Positions 1 to 10,323 of a stretch of DNA of 64,000 bases are shown one piece after another. The position numbers and the translations under genes are program-made. Source of the DNA: Gloeopeniophorella convolvens (taxonomy: Eukaryota > Basidiomycota > Agaricomycetes > Russulales); NCBI GenBank assembly GCA_022496205.1, contig WTXD01000021.1:372001-436000 (forward strand), written 5' to 3'. Below the pieces are notes generated by a model. The model was not told the DNA's origin, did no database searches, and was given only the letters and a program-made list of their open reading frames with translations. Position 1 is the stretch's first letter. Each line of letters starts with the position of its first letter.

Positions 1-195
1 GAGGAGTGGACACGCACGCATGGCGTGAAGCGCTGCCCCGGGTGCCGCGCGCCGATCGAGCGCGCGGAGGGGTGCAACCATATGACGTGCACGCGCTGCC
101 GCACGCATACGTGCTGGGTGTGCCTCGAGACGTTCCCGCAGGGCAAGGGCATCTACGACCACATGCGCGAGTTCCACGGCGGGATCGGGCTCTGA
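1..195 (+). CDS. RBR-type E3 ubiquitin ligase, C-terminal end (partial)
   Basis: Only the last 64 residues are in the window, in frame 1 up to the TGA at 193-195; the start lies upstream. The peptide carries the RING2/Rcat pattern: KRCPGC near residues 10-15, then GCNHMTC, then CRTHTCWVC. In RBR ligases the Cys of the GCNHMTC segment accepts ubiquitin from the E2 as a thioester before transfer to substrate, so this is the catalytic end of the protein. The tail after CWVC (Phe, Gly, His-rich, ending GGIGL) is short. The substrate cannot be told from this fragment. The alternative frame beginning at 6 is a shadow. The family call is firm; the identity of the full protein is unknown. Confidence 0.88.
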   Translation, partial: EEWTRTHGVKRCPGCRAPIERAEGCNHMTCTRCRTHTCWVCLETFPQGKGIYDHMREFHGGIGL

Positions 196-882
196 TACTT
201 TACTATCTACACACATTCCCTACGATCCGGAACCACTTGAGAAGCAACAGGCAAAGTTGTCTATGTTTGCTGTCCACAACTGTACGTAACTTTAACTTAT
301 GTGCTCGTGTCTGCGTTTCTTGCTGTGTACCTGTATCTGTACCTGGTTTTGCTTTACTGATCTTCCGCACCCGCTCTGTTCTCAGATCACTTATGCTCCC
401 GTTGTATTGTATTGTTTGCAGTATGCCACGGCCTCGCGTCTCTACCGAGTTATACTATAGCTAGCTCCTCGCATACGTCAACCCCCTCTCCCAGGCGCTG
501 AATATTATACGGCGACGTCGTTCTATCGAACACAGGCGTTGTATACTACATAGATCATGGGTAAGGACGCAGTCAGTGTGCGCTGAGGCAAATTTGGGAC
601 CACGCAAGATCGGGTAACGTACGACGGGACATGAGATTGATCAACGGGAGGACAGAGCAGAGAGCAAGGTGGCGTTAGAGGCGTTCAGTAGGCGTGTGGA
701 TGGAATGGGGGCAATGGGGCGAGGGAAACACGGAACACGATCATCTTCATGAGAGCAGACAGGGGAATAGAGATAATAGCAGTGAGGTTGAAACGAAAAA
801 CGAAGCGAAAAAAAGGGGGGTCAATATGACGAAGGTCGAAAGGAATCGAAGGTCAGAGCATGCCGAGATCAAGCACTCCCGC
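196..882. other. Intergenic, convergent 3' ends
   Basis: This separates the 3' end of the RBR ligase from the 3' end of the proline-rich protein on the other strand, so it should hold both 3' UTRs. It is more AT-rich than the flanking coding DNA. No ORF here has a recognisable motif, and no tRNA or repeat was seen. Confidence 0.6.
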
Positions 883-3383
883 CTACAGATACAAGTACGT
901 CACGAACTGCACGCGGCGGTCAGCACCCCACACGCAAACCCAGCCCACCATGCGCACGCACCTTGTCGTACGGCAGCATCGGCGGCTGCCCCTGCCGCGG
1001 TAGGCTCTCGGGCAGCTCGACGCGCCCCGCGTCGTACCTGACAAAGCGGCCGTGGTGATCGCGGTACCCCTCAAGCGGGAGCGGGTACCCCTCGAGCTCA
1101 GGCGGGTTCGCGCGCGCCGGCGGCGCGTACACGACGTAATGGTCCACCAGGTAGTCCCCGCGCCTATTCCAGAACCCGTAGCGCACGCGCCGCCCGGGCG
1201 CGCCGCGCGGCGGCGGCAGCTGGGGCGGCGGCGGCAGCAGCGCGGCGAAGCGCCGCTCCTGGGGCGGCGTCGGCAGCGGGTTCGACGACGACGCGGACGA
1301 GCGCTGCGTGTGTGCGGACGAGGTCGACGCGGGCGAGCGGCCCTGCGGCGTGTGCGGCAGCGGCGGCGGCGGTGCGCCGTGCCGCGCGCTGTGGCCCGAG
1401 TTGCCGCTGTTCGTGCTGTGCCCGCTGTGCCCGCTGCGCGTGCTGTACGTGCTGCGCCGGTTGCGCGACGCCGAGCGCGAGCGGTAGCGCTGGCGCCGGC
1501 GCGCGTCGTCCGAGTCGTCATCCGACTCGGACGACGAGGACGACGATACGGGCGAGGCGGCGTGCGAGCGCCGGGGCCGCGGCCGTGGCCGCGGGGCCGG
1601 CGACGGCGACGGCGAGCGGGCGTAGCGCGGGGGCACGAAGAGCGGCGGCGGGCTCTCCGCGACGGGGACGGGCGCGACGGCGGTCAGCGTCGCGGTCGAC
1701 GTGGACGACTCGGACGAGTCGGAGGGCACGGTGCCGATCAGCGGGCTGAGCATCGCGTCCGGCTCCTCCGCAAAGTGCGCGAGGTTCGCGATGGACGGCC
1801 GGCCGCCGTGCGCGTGCGCGGCGGGCGCGGACGGCACGACGGGCATGGAGCTCTGCCGCGAGACGGGCGCGGCCGCGGCCGCGCGCGGCGGCTCGGGGAT
1901 GGAGTACGAGCGCTGCACGGGCTGCGTTGTGCGCGTGGACTCGTAGATGCGGGAGGGCTCCGTGCGCGATGGCCGCGGCTGGCGCGGCGAAGGCGTCGGC
2001 GAGGTGTTGTGGTCGGCGCGCGAGCCCATCCACGGGAGGACGCGCGGGGACGGCACAGACTCGGGGCCGTGGTCCAGGTACCTGTTGGCAGACGTGGTAG
2101 TTCCGGCGCTGCCGCTGCCCCCTGCCGCGCCGTAGGCTGTGACGTGGGGCGAGGGTACCACGGCATACGAGTCATGGTTGTTGCTGCGGTCAGTGCGATA
2201 GTGATTGGGCGTGCGAACTATCGCAGGCGAGAACGTCGGGCGCAGTTGCTTGACGGATGTAAATGACTCTGGCAGCCCCGGGCGCTGGGGAGTGGGCGCG
2301 GCGAGCGTATGACTCCGTTGCAGAGCCTGCGAGCCCGCAGAGGATAGGGAGGTCGACGTCGATGCCGGTTGGGACTGGAACCGGGAGCTGGTCGGGGTGA
2401 CGGAGGACGTGTTCGAGTGTGACGAAAAGCCCGACGACGTCTGCTGCTGGCTCTGTTGAGGATTCGATTGCTGGCGGATGTGGGTCGAGAAGACGGCGGC
2501 GGGTGGGAGGACCGGCCTGCGATTGCTGTCGCCAGATGACGGCTGCGACGACGACGACGACGGCTGCGGGAGCGGCTCTCCTGGGATCGCAAAGTACGCC
2601 GGTGGCGGGACGCCGCGGCTAGGATAGCTGCTAGTGGCATTAGCAGGAGCGGGGCCGCCGCTGGCACCCGTGCCCACTTGCCAGCCGCCCGCTGCCGGGG
2701 CACTGGCGTGCCCTGCAGGGTTTGATTGTTGTTGCGGCGGCGGCGGGTGGTGATGTCGAGTAGTACTTGCCTCTTGAATATCGTCGTCGTCGTCGTCGAG
2801 CTCGCGGGGAACCCACGCCCAAGGGGTATGTGGGGGCTTGTCCCTGCTCTCACCGGGCGCAGGATGCGGGACGGGCTTCCTGGCGGGCCAAACAAAAGCG
2901 TGGGGGCAAAGAGAGGATCTAAGCAGGGCAAACATCACAGAGAGGGGTTAGTACGCACTTGATATGCATGTTCTCGAGGCCAAGGCCATTATCGGTGAGC
3001 TGTGTGTCCCAATAGGAGCGGTCAGGCTGCTTCTGTGCCTGGGGAGGGTAGTAGTACTGCGCGGCGACCCCCCAGCCAGAGGGGACGTTCCAGCCGAGCG
3101 CGGTGGGAGGCGGGTGGGCTGCCTGGGGCTGGGCACCAGGGCCAGAGGTGTATGACCATCTGCCGTTCTGCCACTGCTGTGGGTTCACGCCAGGGGGTAC
3201 GGGGGGGACGAAGGCCTGGGTGGCAGGTGCGGGTTGGACGTGGGCGGTGGCTGCGCCTGGAGCAGCGTGGCCGCCAGGGATGACGGGGGCCGAGGGCCAG
3301 GTTGATACTGCGTTGGGCTTTGGGGCCTGGGCGAACTGGTGGGCAGGCCAGGTCTGCTGGGGGCGAAGAGGCTGTTGATACAT
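883..3383 (-). CDS. Conserved low-complexity Ser/Pro-rich protein, unknown function
   Basis: Three exons in transcript order: 3383-2959, 2918-962 and 906-883, giving 801 aa. The first intron (GTGCGT...CTTAG, 40 bp, with ACTAAC inside) joins LENMHI to KSSLCPHAFVWPARKP. The second (GTGCGT...GTGCAG, 55 bp) joins PYDK to the terminal FVTYLYL. Without that last splice the frame ends on a poor tail, so the short final exon is preferred. The N-terminus (1-140) is Pro/Gln-rich and ends in a conserved-looking stretch around YWDTQLTDNGLGLENM. The middle is Ser/Pro/Arg-rich and probably disordered, with an SR-like patch. The C-terminus is more ordered: RYGFWNRRGDYLVDHYVVY, then EGYPLPLEGYRDHHGRFVR. No Pfam family or enzyme motif was recognised. 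Confidence 0.75.
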
Positions 3384-4418
3384 GTGAATCGAGAGGGCAT
3401 CCGCGGCTGAGTGAGCACTCGCGAGCTGTTATATAGCGACGAGTCAGATCGGACTGCGCGTCGCGGGTCAGATGTGGCGGTAGGATGCGAATGTGCGGGC
3501 CACGATTGAAAGGATCCAATTGACACGGCCGTGCGTCTGCCGGAGAATGCGACGAGGAGTGGTGCGCGGGGCCGGTGCTGCGCGTGCCAGAGATGGCACT
3601 AGGCGCTGCGTGGATGTGTGGGTATAACCGCTGGGTGGGCCCGCGCCCGACGGAGAGGGAGACGGGGAGAGGAAAGGAAAGGGAGAGGTGGAGAGTGTCG
3701 AGAGACGGTCAGTCGAGAGTTGAAGATGCCTCGTGTGGACTGGCAGCAGTCGCGTCGCCGCAGCCGTTCCGAGCTGTGCCAATTCGTCCCCGTTGGTCCC
3801 TCGACCGTCTCTCTGTAATTATATCCGAGTCGCTATCGTATCTGCGTGGGCCACAATCCTCCTGAAACTGATCTCGTTCACTCGAGTGATGTAGTGCCGT
3901 TGCCGTCTAGGGTCACCATGATCATCGACATCATCGACACGCCCCATCCTGGAGCAGAACCGCTACACAACTGGAGCCCGTCGCAAGCCTTCTTACTCTC
4001 TCGCATATGGCACCCGCACCCCCGTTTTACCGAGCTCACTGCCAGTCACTGGCCATGTGAGACTGCGCGCTGGCCCGGAGCTTGCAAGCCCGCAGTGGCC
4101 GCAAAGGCCAAACGGGGCCATGGCTGTGTCGGCTTGAAATGGCACACGCTTGCCACGGAACCAAATCTCAAACGCAAATTCAATGTTCCCGCTACTGCTA
4201 CTCGAAAAAAAAAAAACATCGTAGCTGTCTTGCTCGCAATCGGAGTGCCCGGAGTATCCGCCACTGTAAAAAGTCATCATCGAGTCACCGGCGTGTGCAG
4301 GGTATACATTAACTAGTACTATCGTGTGTGTGCCGTGTACTCAGACGCACTGTATCATATCATATTCATAAATCCCAAAGCAACTCTAGAGAGGAGAGAA
4401 CCCGCCCAGCACAGCGGA
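3384..4418. other. Upstream region of the proline-rich protein
   Basis: About 1 kb between the start of the gene ending at 883 and the 3' end of the coiled-coil gene, both on the minus strand. Pyrimidine-rich stretches on the minus strand just above 3383 would suit a 5' UTR or promoter. A run of 12 A lies near 4206-4217. No credible coding exon was found. Confidence 0.5.
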
Positions 4419-6096
4419 TCACCAGTTCCACTCCTCGTCGTCCTCGTCGTCTTTGGCCGGCGTGCCAACGGTCTGCACCGCGGCCACCGCATCGGGCCGC
4501 AACACGCCCCCGAGCGCAGGGCTCGCCGCGTCCTCCTCGTCGTCGTCGATCAGCGACTGCGACTGCGACCGTTGGATCGGCGGTGCGGGCGTTGGCGACG
4601 CGGGCGCCGACAGCGCCGCAAAGATCGACTGCGACATGTCCGAGAACAGCACCGACGCGCGCTTCTGGCCCTTCGAGAACCTGCTGCGCGCACGCACGCC
4701 CGTCAGCCACATAACCCGTCGCGCGCAACAACACACGCACGTCTGCCCCTTCTGCAGCTCGGCCCACTTGGACCCCACCGAGTCGACCCAGCCCTGTGCC
4801 GCCCCGCCAAGCCCTGCGCGCCCGAGGCCCATCGTGCTCAGAGAGCCGATGCCCGGGATCGACGCAGGCGGTACCCCGCCGACACTTGCGCGCTTCGCCC
4901 CGCGCGCGTCCGCCAGCGGCCCCAGCGCGTCCACCAGCGCAGGCACCGGCGACGACGGCGGGGGCACCTCGCGCGAGCGCCGGCGCAGCGCCCTGGACGG
5001 CGAGCCGGACGCGCACTGCTGCCGCTGCGCGACGAACGCGGGGTTCGGGCTGAACGTCGGCGTCGCGCCCGTGTCGCGCACCATGAGCTCCTCGCGCTCG
5101 TCCGCGGCGACGGACGACGCGGACGACTGCGACAGGCGCGTGCTCGCGCTCGCGCTCGCGCTCGACGCGGCGGTCGTGGTGGACGAGACGGAGCCGGAGG
5201 CCGCCTGCCGCGCGATGCGCTTCGCGAAGGGCGATGGGCGCGCGGCGAGGCTCGGCGCGGGTGCAGCTGCGCCCGCGAGCGCGCGCGCGCCGCCGACGAG
5301 GCCGTCGAGCGGCGACGCCGTTGCCGGGGGCGAGGGCAAATGCGGTTGTGACTGCGCCGGCGCCGGCGCCGCAGCGACCGTCCGCCCAAACTCGCGGTGG
5401 ACGATGCGCTCCCACTTGTGCTTGAGCACGAGCAGCTCCGACTCGTGCACGGCGAGCTGCGCGCGCAGGTCGAGGCACCTGGACTCCTTCTGCGCGATAA
5501 ACTGCAGCAGGTCCGCGTGCCTGCACAAGCCAGAGTCAGTGCGAACAACTACAGACGTCGCGGGGCACGCACTTCTCTGCGAGCGTCAGCCGCGCTGCCG
5601 GCTCGTGGACGTGGGATGGCCCCCGCTGAGAATAGAGCGAGCCTGTGCTCGCGCGGTGGTCCTTCTTGCTGCTGCTGCTGCTGCCCGCGGCCAGCGATGC
5701 CGCGCGGTTCAGCTCATCCGTACCCGTGCGCGGGGTGCGTGGCGTCCACGCGAGCGGGCTGTCTGGCGGGAGGTAACAAATCGACGACTGGCGCCGCGAC
5801 GGCGGTTGCCTGCGCGACGGCGACGCGGCGTGTGTGTCCGCACGCGCGTGGGACGCCTCGGGGGACGGCGAGGATGGCGAGGACGTCAAGATGTGGGCAA
5901 AGGTAGCATGGGGCGCGCTGCGCGGGGGCTCTGGGCCTGCGCTGGGGAGGTGCAGTTGGCGGGGGGCGTACAAGGCGGCGGTTGCGATCGGGTCGAGGGA
6001 CGGGCGGAGCGCCCTTCTGGGCGCGTTGGGGCTCTTCGCGGCGGTGGGGGCGTTGGGGGCCGTCTGCGACGACGGGGAGGCTGGCAGCGGGGACAT
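4419..6096 (-). CDS. Coiled-coil, Ser/Ala-rich protein (possibly DUF4048-like)
   Basis: Three exons in transcript order: 6096-5573, 5520-4741 and 4683-4419, giving 522 aa. Both introns start GTGCGT. The first joins LTLAEK to HADLLQFIAQKE, restoring a continuous heptad-like helix (about residues 170-215, through LRAQLAVHESELLVLKHKWE). The second (57 bp, in frame) joins LQKGQT to RFSKGQKRASVLFSD and removes a Cys/Arg-rich stretch. The N-terminal 150 residues and the region after residue 230 are low complexity. The C-terminus is acidic and ends DDEDDEEWNW. The helix resembles fungal proteins filed under DUF4048, from memory and not checked. Function is unknown; a scaffold role is only a guess. 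Confidence 0.78.
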
Positions 6097-6418
6097 GGTA
6101 CAACGGCGCAGATACGCTAGGTGGTGTTCATGAAAATTGTGTGGGTGGGTTTAAGCCGTGGTCGTACCGAATTACAGAGGCGGAAGCGGCCCAGCGCGTT
6201 TCCAAGCGGCGTAGGCCGTAAGCCCGCAGCCGCACTCCAGATCACTCAGCAATAATGCGTCTCAGGCTACCCGAGACATCACGCGCACGCAGCAGCCTAC
6301 ACGCTGCACAACGCGTGTCCCGGGAAAGTCTGGGGAGCAGACGACGGAGAAGAAGAGTGTATTATTCCAGCATGGGGCAGCCCATCTAATGCGCGCGCTG
6401 CGGCAGCACACCCCAACT
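6097..6418. other. Short intergenic stretch
   Basis: This runs from the start of the coiled-coil gene to the 3' end of the ATP synthase subunit k gene, both on the minus strand. It would hold the promoter of the former and the 3' UTR of the latter. Nothing else was recognised. Confidence 0.5.
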
Positions 6419-6834
6419 CTAATGTTTCGACTCCTTCTCCGCCTCTGCGATGAACGTTTTGATGCTTTGGGCCCTGGCAAGTTATGACCACCTTCAACAA
6501 ACGTGTGAGGCGTGCAGAAAACGTACAACTCTTCCTCCTCCCTGTAGACGGTGCCAGGTCAGACTCTGGCTCGCAGAACGAACAAGCTGGGGCGACTCAC
6601 TTGGAGCTGGACTCGAACTTGACAGAGTCCCTGACCGCCTGCAGAGAGTTCTTGGGGGTCGCGTCCTTGCTGCCGCCCGAGGACGAGACGTACGCCAACC
6701 CGACGGTGCTGAGGAGCGTGCCGATGGCAAGGTACTCGGTTTTGATGGCACGGCCAAGGATAGTGCTACAGCGAAAACAAATGGCTGGTCAGCGGCTGCA
6801 GTGCACGAGAAATAGCAGAAACTTGCTAGGACAT
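6419..6834 (-). CDS. ATP19: Mitochondrial F1Fo ATP synthase subunit k (Atp19-like)
   Basis: A small inner-membrane protein of 80 aa, associated with the Fo sector and ATP synthase dimers. Four exons in transcript order: 6834-6827, 6765-6601, 6541-6527 and 6473-6419. The first exon is only ATGTCCTA (8 nt) and is followed by a GC-AG intron (GCAAGT...TGTAG, 61 bp); the other introns are GT-AG. The spliced protein starts MSYTILGRAIKTEYLAIGTL, typical of fungal subunit k. It has one hydrophobic segment (about 14-28), a basic/Ser-rich middle and an acidic C-terminal helix (KEEEELAQSIK, then EAEKESKH). No unspliced ORF encodes it, so it is easily missed. The identity of the core is secure. The 8-nt first exon is inferred from frame and the MSYTI start. 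Confidence 0.85.
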
Positions 6835-7102
6835 TGCGGCGAAGTTGGTGGAGGACTCGGACGTGCTGGACGCGAACGTCTGCCCAATGCGGCAGCTCGG
6901 CTTCCCCCGACCTCGTCCGGTTCTTTCCGCGCCCACTCTTCAAAACTCCACTCCTGAATTAACACTCAGACGAGCCGTGAACACCATTGGCATAGATATA
7001 ACCAACCGTTGATACAGACATAACTGTGCAGAAATTCCGCTTCAACCAGAGTTTGCGGACATTGCGTGAGGTCAACAATCCTATTGTTGGAATGCTCAGC
7101 AC

Positions 7103-7173
7103 GGCCGCCTGGCGAAATGGCATCGCGTCTGACTACGAATCAGGAGATTGCAGGTTCGACCCCTGCGGTGGTC
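7103..7173 (+). tRNA. tRNA-Arg (anticodon ACG)
   Basis: A 71-nt cloverleaf folds without an intron. The acceptor stem GGCCGCC pairs with GGTGGTC (two G-T pairs). The D stem is GCGA/TCGC, the anticodon stem TCTGA/TCAGG with loop CTACGAA (anticodon ACG), and the T stem GCAGG/CCTGC with loop TTCGACC. A T5 run at 7180-7184 can stop RNA polymerase III. The same 71 bases occur at 59247-59317. Confidence 0.95.
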
Positions 7174-7388
7174 ATTACATTTTTCTTCGCGTCGGGTCTT
7201 GCACTCGCTTTGCCGTCACGTCAAATACTTATCATGGTGTTCAACGTTCATAGCGTCTCTCTCCGCCGCCCAACCACCCGAAACCGCACTAGTTCGCATT
7301 TCTAGTCATACACCGTTTTGGGCTCCATCGTCGGCTGTTTTTTGTTCGCTTCTGCTCGGTCCTCGTCCACCCACCATCCAAGCTCTCG

Positions 7389-8147
7389 ATGCGTGCAACC
7401 CAGATCCGACGCCTCGCAGAGGGTCTCCTTTCAACGGTACACCGCGGGACCGCCTTCGAGAACCGGTCGCTCTCGCTGCTGCAGAGCTCCATGTCCATGT
7501 CGCTCACCCGGGTCGGCGGACGCGGCGACGGAGGCATCGACCTGACCGGCTGGTGGTGGCTCCCAGAGCAGCTCAGCCCAAGCGAACAACACCCTCCCAC
7601 CCGTACGTGTTTAACCTCTCTTGCCGTCCCGACTCGCCGGTGACACCAAACTGACGGCACCCGCCCTCCAGCTTCCTCTCCCAGCGCCGACGCCCCAGAG
7701 TGGAGCATCACCAACCGGCGCCGCCTGCGCGTCCTCGCGCAATGCAAGGCCGAGACGAAGAAGATGGGCCCCGCGCACCTCCGCGAGCTCGAAGGCGTCG
7801 TCTACAAACACGTCGCGACGAGCGCGCCCAGCCACCCCACCCCCGACGCGCCCATCATCGCGCTCCTCATCTCCGCGTCCGCCTTCACGCGCCCGTGCCT
7901 CCTCGCCGCGCACGCGTCGCCCGTCCCGCTCCTCCTCGTGCACCTGCCCCCCGGCGCTAGCGCCGCGCCCGGCGCCGCCTTTGGCAACCCCGCGCTCCTC
8001 GCCGCGCGCGGCGTGCTCCGCGGCGAGGTCGAGGTCCGCTGGGAGCGCGGCGCGGGCGTAGGCGCGGGCGCGGGACGCCCCGCGCTCTGGTGGTGCGGCC
8101 GACCGCTTGCGAACTGGACGCCCGCGCCTGGCGCGGCTGCGCAGTAA
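7389..8147 (+). CDS. RRG7-like mitochondrial protein with restriction-endonuclease fold
   Basis: Two exons, 7389-7602 and 7672-8147, giving 229 aa; the intron is GTACGT...CTCCAG. The protein resembles the fungal RRG7 family (formerly DUF2034), required for respiratory growth in yeast and related to Mrr/PD-(D/E)xK nucleases. Supporting motifs are AFENRSLSLLQ (about 22-32), GGRGDGGIDLTGWW (about 43-56, with the likely metal-binding Asp residues) and LAQCKAETKK (about 93-102, the Q/ExK element). The N-terminus is basic and suits a mitochondrial presequence. After residue 120 the sequence is Ala/Pro-rich. Whether it cuts DNA is not shown. The Gln in QxK also occurs in some active relatives, so activity remains open. 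Confidence 0.82.
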
Positions 8148-8674
8148 TATCGCCCTGCGGCTCTGCGCGGGCTTCCTGCGTCGGCTAGGGAGGATTCGCG
8201 CGGGTTGTTGGTAGTTTGCCGGGGATGAGAAGGCGCGCGAGAGCGCGCGAGGTTATCAACCTGCGCGCGTCCTTGCGTGTGCATGTGCAGCGCCTGGTCT
8301 GCGTGGGTTGCCGCCGGCATCCGCCGGCGAAGAGCAGTTCGTCGGCGTCGAGCGCTAGTGAGCGCTTGGGCATTCGCGCGCTGTCGCAGAGCCGCGTGTT
8401 TGTTGTTAGTCAAGCTCATGCCACCCGCTTCCACACGTTGAGAGCCTGCGCGACTTCCACCGAGTGCGTATGATGGTTGAACTTGTGCCATGATATCGTC
8501 ACTAGTACGGCCCTCTACGTGAACTATCTACCGTACTGATCTCTACCTAAACGTGAATAGAAGCAGTCGTTGCTGTACCCTGTGCGGCATGGGCGCCCCG
8601 CACGCGGGCAGAACATCCGTGCCCATTGCCCACTCTATCCCTGATCCCCGCGTCCGCCCCAATCGCACCCCACT
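8148..8674. other. Intergenic, convergent 3' ends
   Basis: This lies between the stop of the RRG7-like gene and the stop of the first desaturase, so it should contain both 3' UTRs. Short ORFs exist on both strands but none has a recognisable motif or plausible splice partners. Confidence 0.55.
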
Positions 8675-10323
8675 CTACGCGGCCACGCTGGCGCCGTCCG
8701 ATTGCGCGGCCTCGGAGCCGTTCAGAGTCGGCAACTCGTTGAACCGCGTGATGCGCAGATGCTGCGACGGCGGGACGGTCTTTTCTTCGAGGGCGTGCGG
8801 CATGCCTCCGTGCAGGACGCCGACGCGCATCATCGACAAGAGCTGAAATCACGCGTACGCACGGTTAGCCCATCAGCCTGATAGGCGTAAGAAGGCGCAG
8901 GGCTTACGTTGTGTGCAGCGTTCGAGTGGTCGTAAACACCGCCGAAGAATGCCGTCGAGGCGTCTTTCCCGATCTGCCTCTCCAGCAAGTGCCGTCCGCC
9001 GGGATGCTCGTCAAGGAACGCTCCCACGTCGTGGATGAAACCCGAGATGAGCACCAATGCGCGGCCCTGCGATTGTTCTTGAACTGTGCGCCCCTCCAGT
9101 AAGCATTGTTCTACTATCAACGCCACAGAATGGAAACCTACAGCTCTGGTAGGAGATGACGGGTAACTCGACGTTCTCCTTGGGCCACTCTAAGCCGTCC
9201 TGCGTCTGGCGGAGACGCTTCAGCACCATCGTGAGCTGCCCCTTGGTGACTTCATTGTCAGGGAAGACCTGTGAATGCGCAGCGCGTCAGGCACGGAAGA
9301 CCCGAAAATAGTTTGCGCTCGAACCTTCAGATGAGACGCCAGGCCGAGTTTTGCGCAGGCCGCAATGAACCACTTCGTGGGGTCATACTGGTACCACCGG
9401 ATGGCGTTCCTGTAGTCCGTGGGGAACTGGTGGTGGAAGTTGTGGTAGCCCTCCCCAAAGGTGACGAGCGCGGTGACGAGGTGGTCCCTCGGCGAGTGCT
9501 TATCGTCGAATGGGGTCTCCCCGAGCCAGTGCGCAAGCGAGTTGAGCGCGAAGATGCTGTGGTGCACCACGGACATGCGCATCGCTCCTGCGTACACGAA
9601 CCCGCCCCGCCAGTCTCCCCAGAGGTACCCGGGGATGGCCATCGGCACCGCGAGTCCCATAATAAGGATGAGCGTCACGTACCACCGCTGCTGCCAGCGG
9701 ACGATTGCGCTCTTGCTCAGATCGCTGACGTCGGCAACGCCGGGCTTGCGGCGCGGCTTCACGAGCATCCAGCCAACATGGCACCACCAGAAGCCGCGGT
9801 TTGCGTCATACGGGTCCAGGTCGGTGTCGATGTAGCGATGGTGAGCGCGGTGGCCGCGGGCCCACCACCTGATAGAACCCTGAGCAGCGCCGGCGCCAGC
9901 CAGGGCAAGGAATACTTGAAGTGGCATAGACGCATTGTAGGAACGATGGGACCAAAGGCGGTGATACCCTGCGGTGATGCCTAAGTGGGCGGCGGAGTGT
10001 CAAACATGTTCAAGACTATCGGATAAGAGGCACATACCAACTCCAGTGAAGAAGTAATAGAAGACAGCGAAGGCCGCAGTCGGCCAAGAGAGTTTTGTGG
10101 TGTACGCTCCGTAAATGGCGATGGAGGGGCTGATAGTGAGGATGGCCACACTCAAGTAGTTGAGCTCCTTCCACCAGTTGCTCCAGGTAACAGGGGGGAG
10201 GGCCTTCGAGTTCTTGAGTGTATATTGGACATAGTTGTCAGGTATGTTCAAATCAGCGGGGTCTTCTTCGAAAGAGCCGCCCTTGGTTTTGACTTTTGCA
10301 GATTTGCTGACAGGGGTTGACAT
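8675..10323 (-). CDS. OLE1: Delta-9 (stearoyl-CoA) fatty acid desaturase with cytochrome b5 domain, copy 1
   Basis: The enzyme introduces the cis-9 double bond into palmitoyl- and stearoyl-CoA at the ER membrane. Its fused cytochrome b5 supplies electrons. Five exons in transcript order: 10323-10038, 9980-9325, 9268-9142, 9083-8908 and 8842-8675, giving 470 aa. The three histidine boxes are HRLWSH (about 102-107), HRAHH (139-143) and HNFHH (275-279), and the heme-binding HPGG of the b5 domain is at about 383-386. Hydrophobic segments precede box 1 and separate boxes 2 and 3. The C-terminal tail ([18 protein letters not shown]) is Arg/Ser-rich. A paralogue with matching exon sizes lies at 16793-18428. 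All catalytic ligands are present, so it is probably active. Confidence 0.95.

Noticed and set aside
1052..2266. 404-codon plus-strand ORF, extremely Arg-rich
   Set aside because: Antisense shadow of the proline/serine-rich gene at 883-3383; the Arg-rich composition is what GC-rich antisense DNA gives.
4453..6120. 555-codon plus-strand ORF
   Set aside because: Antisense to the coiled-coil gene at 4419-6096, whose minus-strand reading has a coherent helix and clean introns.
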